Shown in pieces: positions 63,311 to 64,000 of a DNA stretch of 64,000 nucleotides (position 1 is the stretch's first letter; each line of letters opens with the position of its first letter). The stretch is taken from the NCBI RefSeq assembly GCF_052030685.1, contig NZ_JBQAJM010000002.1, forward strand, positions 66,183 to 130,182. The letters are read 5' to 3'. The DNA comes from Caedibacter sp052030685. Its GTDB lineage: Bacteria; Pseudomonadota; Gammaproteobacteria; Francisellales; Francisellaceae. Both the position numbers and the translations under genes were made by a program. A model generated the notes under the pieces. It worked only from the letters and a program-made list of their open reading frames with translations, was not told the origin of the DNA and did not search any database.

Positions 63311-64000
63311 TTAACGCATGCTTTCGAGGACTTCTTCAAGAATATCACTTGAGATATGATTTAAGTTACGGGCGCAGGCAACTTCCAAACAATTGGTCAC
63401 GACATTATAAATGTGCCTTGGCAAACATTGTGTTGCTTCCATTAATACGCGTAGATCACTATCAGCCAATAGGCGTGTCGTACATCCTGCCGACTTAAAC
63501 CCATGATCAATAAATGCGGTAAAGTCCTCAAACTTGCTAATACGTTGCAACTCATGCCAAATACGTACTCTCGAGTTCAATGCCTCAAAGCGTGATTGCT
63601 TGAGCTTACTTGCAAGCGCTTTATTGCCAACCAACCAAAGGGTTAGCATATCCTCAGCATCGTATTGAAAGTTAAGAAACGAAGCTAAATCATCCAGAAA
63701 CTCAGCACTTAATGCCTGTGCTTCATCAATGATAATAATCGGCAGTACATGACGCTGTTGCTTGAGTGTTTGTAAGTGATGTTTGATGTTATACCATAAA
63801 TCGCTGCGGCGATGGCTTAACTCAACACCTAATGCGCGCGCAATCAAACGGTAAAGCTCAGTGCGAGAGAAACCTGTTTCGCAAATATAAATAAACTGAT
63901 GACAATTGGGGTTTTGTACTTGTTGCTGAATATGTCGTAAGGCAGATGTTTTGCCAACGCCATAATCACCCGTTAATACACCAACACCAGGCAAGTCTAA
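63311..64000 (-). CDS. Transposition AAA ATPase (TniB/ExeA-like), N-terminus outside window
   Basis: A minus-strand frame open at the right edge encodes at least 229 residues ending at 63311. It is an AAA ATPase of the TniB/TnsC/ExeA type: Walker A GDYGVGKT near the visible start, sensor-like IYICETGFSRTELYRLIARALG, Walker B IIIIDEAQALSAEFLDDLAS and LWLVGNKALASKL, then NSRVRIWHELQRISKFEDFTAFI and CLPRHIYNVVTNCLEVAC with the arginine-containing lid. Such ATPases choose the target for a DDE transposase, which is expected next to it outside the window. The first visible in-frame start (TTG 63994) is likely internal, as the reading frame stays open upstream. Confidence 0.85.
   Translation of the reverse strand, partial: LDLPGVGVLTGDYGVGKTSALRHIQQQVQNPNCHQFIYICETGFSRTELYRLIARALGVELSHRRSDLWYNIKHHLQTLKQQRHVLPIIIIDEAQALSAEFLDDLASFLNFQYDAEDMLTLWLVGNKALASKLKQSRFEALNSRVRIWHELQRISKFEDFTAFIDHGFKSAGCTTRLLADSDLRVLMEATQCLPRHIYNVVTNCLEVACARNLNHISSDILEEVLESMR

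Larger units (their letters stand above)
63015..64000. mobile_element. Insertion element inside the ABC exporter gene, right part outside window
   Basis: The exporter homology breaks between the codons for Ile and Val at 63014-63015. From there the sequence (TGTAGCGTCCCCAACTATTT) looks like an element end beginning with TG, followed by 269 non-coding bases with short repeats (CTGTCAGAAGG at 63271-63281 and TTGTCTGAAGG at 63298-63308) and then an AAA ATPase gene on the minus strand. The other end and any transposase lie past 64000. Elements with a DDE transposase plus a TniB/TnsC-like ATPase begin with TGT, which fits, but the family is not certain. Confidence 0.7.

Noticed and set aside
1..64000. 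CRISPR array or cas genes
   Set aside because: No regularly spaced direct repeats and no Cas-like proteins were seen in the window.

Overview
The window looks like a chromosomal segment of a Francisellaceae-type gammaproteobacterium (the Fangia / Cysteiniphilum side of the family rather than Francisella itself is my guess, because the base composition looks less AT-rich than Francisella). The basis is the iglA-iglB-iglC-iglD gene set of a Francisella-type type VI secretion system (T6SS), whose IglA and IglC sequences closely match my memory of the Francisella proteins, together with the fusA-rpsJ junction and an orphan 5S rRNA gene. No database search was possible, so the assignments rest on motifs, length and gene order.

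Layout. 1-8952: part of a T6SS island. A very large unrecognised protein (at least 1197 residues, running off the left edge) is divergent from iglA (sheath, TssB), iglB (sheath, TssC), iglC (Hcp-like tube), iglD (TssK) and a TssG/IglJ-like gene. 8953-9863: tRNA-Glu with a clear sigma-70 promoter, a relic-rich stretch and a solitary 5S rRNA gene. 9864-15971: yidC-yidD-rnpA-rpmH, dcd, apbC/mrp and argS, all on the minus strand. 15972-17540: an accessory scar with a 3' remnant of a polynucleotide-kinase-3'-phosphatase-like gene and an unknown gene broken at a run of eight G, a likely phase-variable or frameshifted locus. 17541-25332: an AspA/AstE-like hydrolase, dapF, a KS-DH-KR-KS fatty-acid/polyene-type module in the order apeO-P-Q-R, a YqiA-like esterase and a cytidylate kinase fused to an N-acylglucosamine-2-epimerase-like domain.

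25484-28033: an MNT/HI0074-type nucleotidyltransferase pair, serC and a small outer-membrane beta-barrel protein. 28128-46869: a long minus-strand block of core genes: rpsJ-fusA-rpsG-rpsL, purA, recX-recA, a YcfL-like lipoprotein, rpoD-dnaG-yqeY-rpsU (macromolecular synthesis operon), skp-bamA-dxr and gyrA. 47419-55154: plus-strand genes: an MFS efflux transporter, hisS, a YaiI family protein, a cupin, a SWIM-SNF2 helicase and a thioredoxin-fold periplasmic protein with a degenerate active site. 55394-61105: minus-strand genes: an SppA-like peptidase, aspS, a DUF924 protein, rimI, a candidate HolD, a DUF4404-like protein and a glutaminase of the animal kidney type. 61419-64000: an ABC exporter gene interrupted near its 3' end by a mobile element carrying a TniB/ExeA-like AAA ATPase that continues past the right edge.

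Intergenic regions repeatedly hold short palindromic elements. Two REP-like copies (47025 and 55326) share an outer sequence and have different but still self-complementary inner stems; a second family built around CCTTCGAC...GCTCAGG occurs at three places. The points most worth following up are the rearranged T6SS island with its giant divergent gene, the G8 tract, the kinase-epimerase fusion, the isolated apeOPQR-like module and the kidney-type glutaminase.
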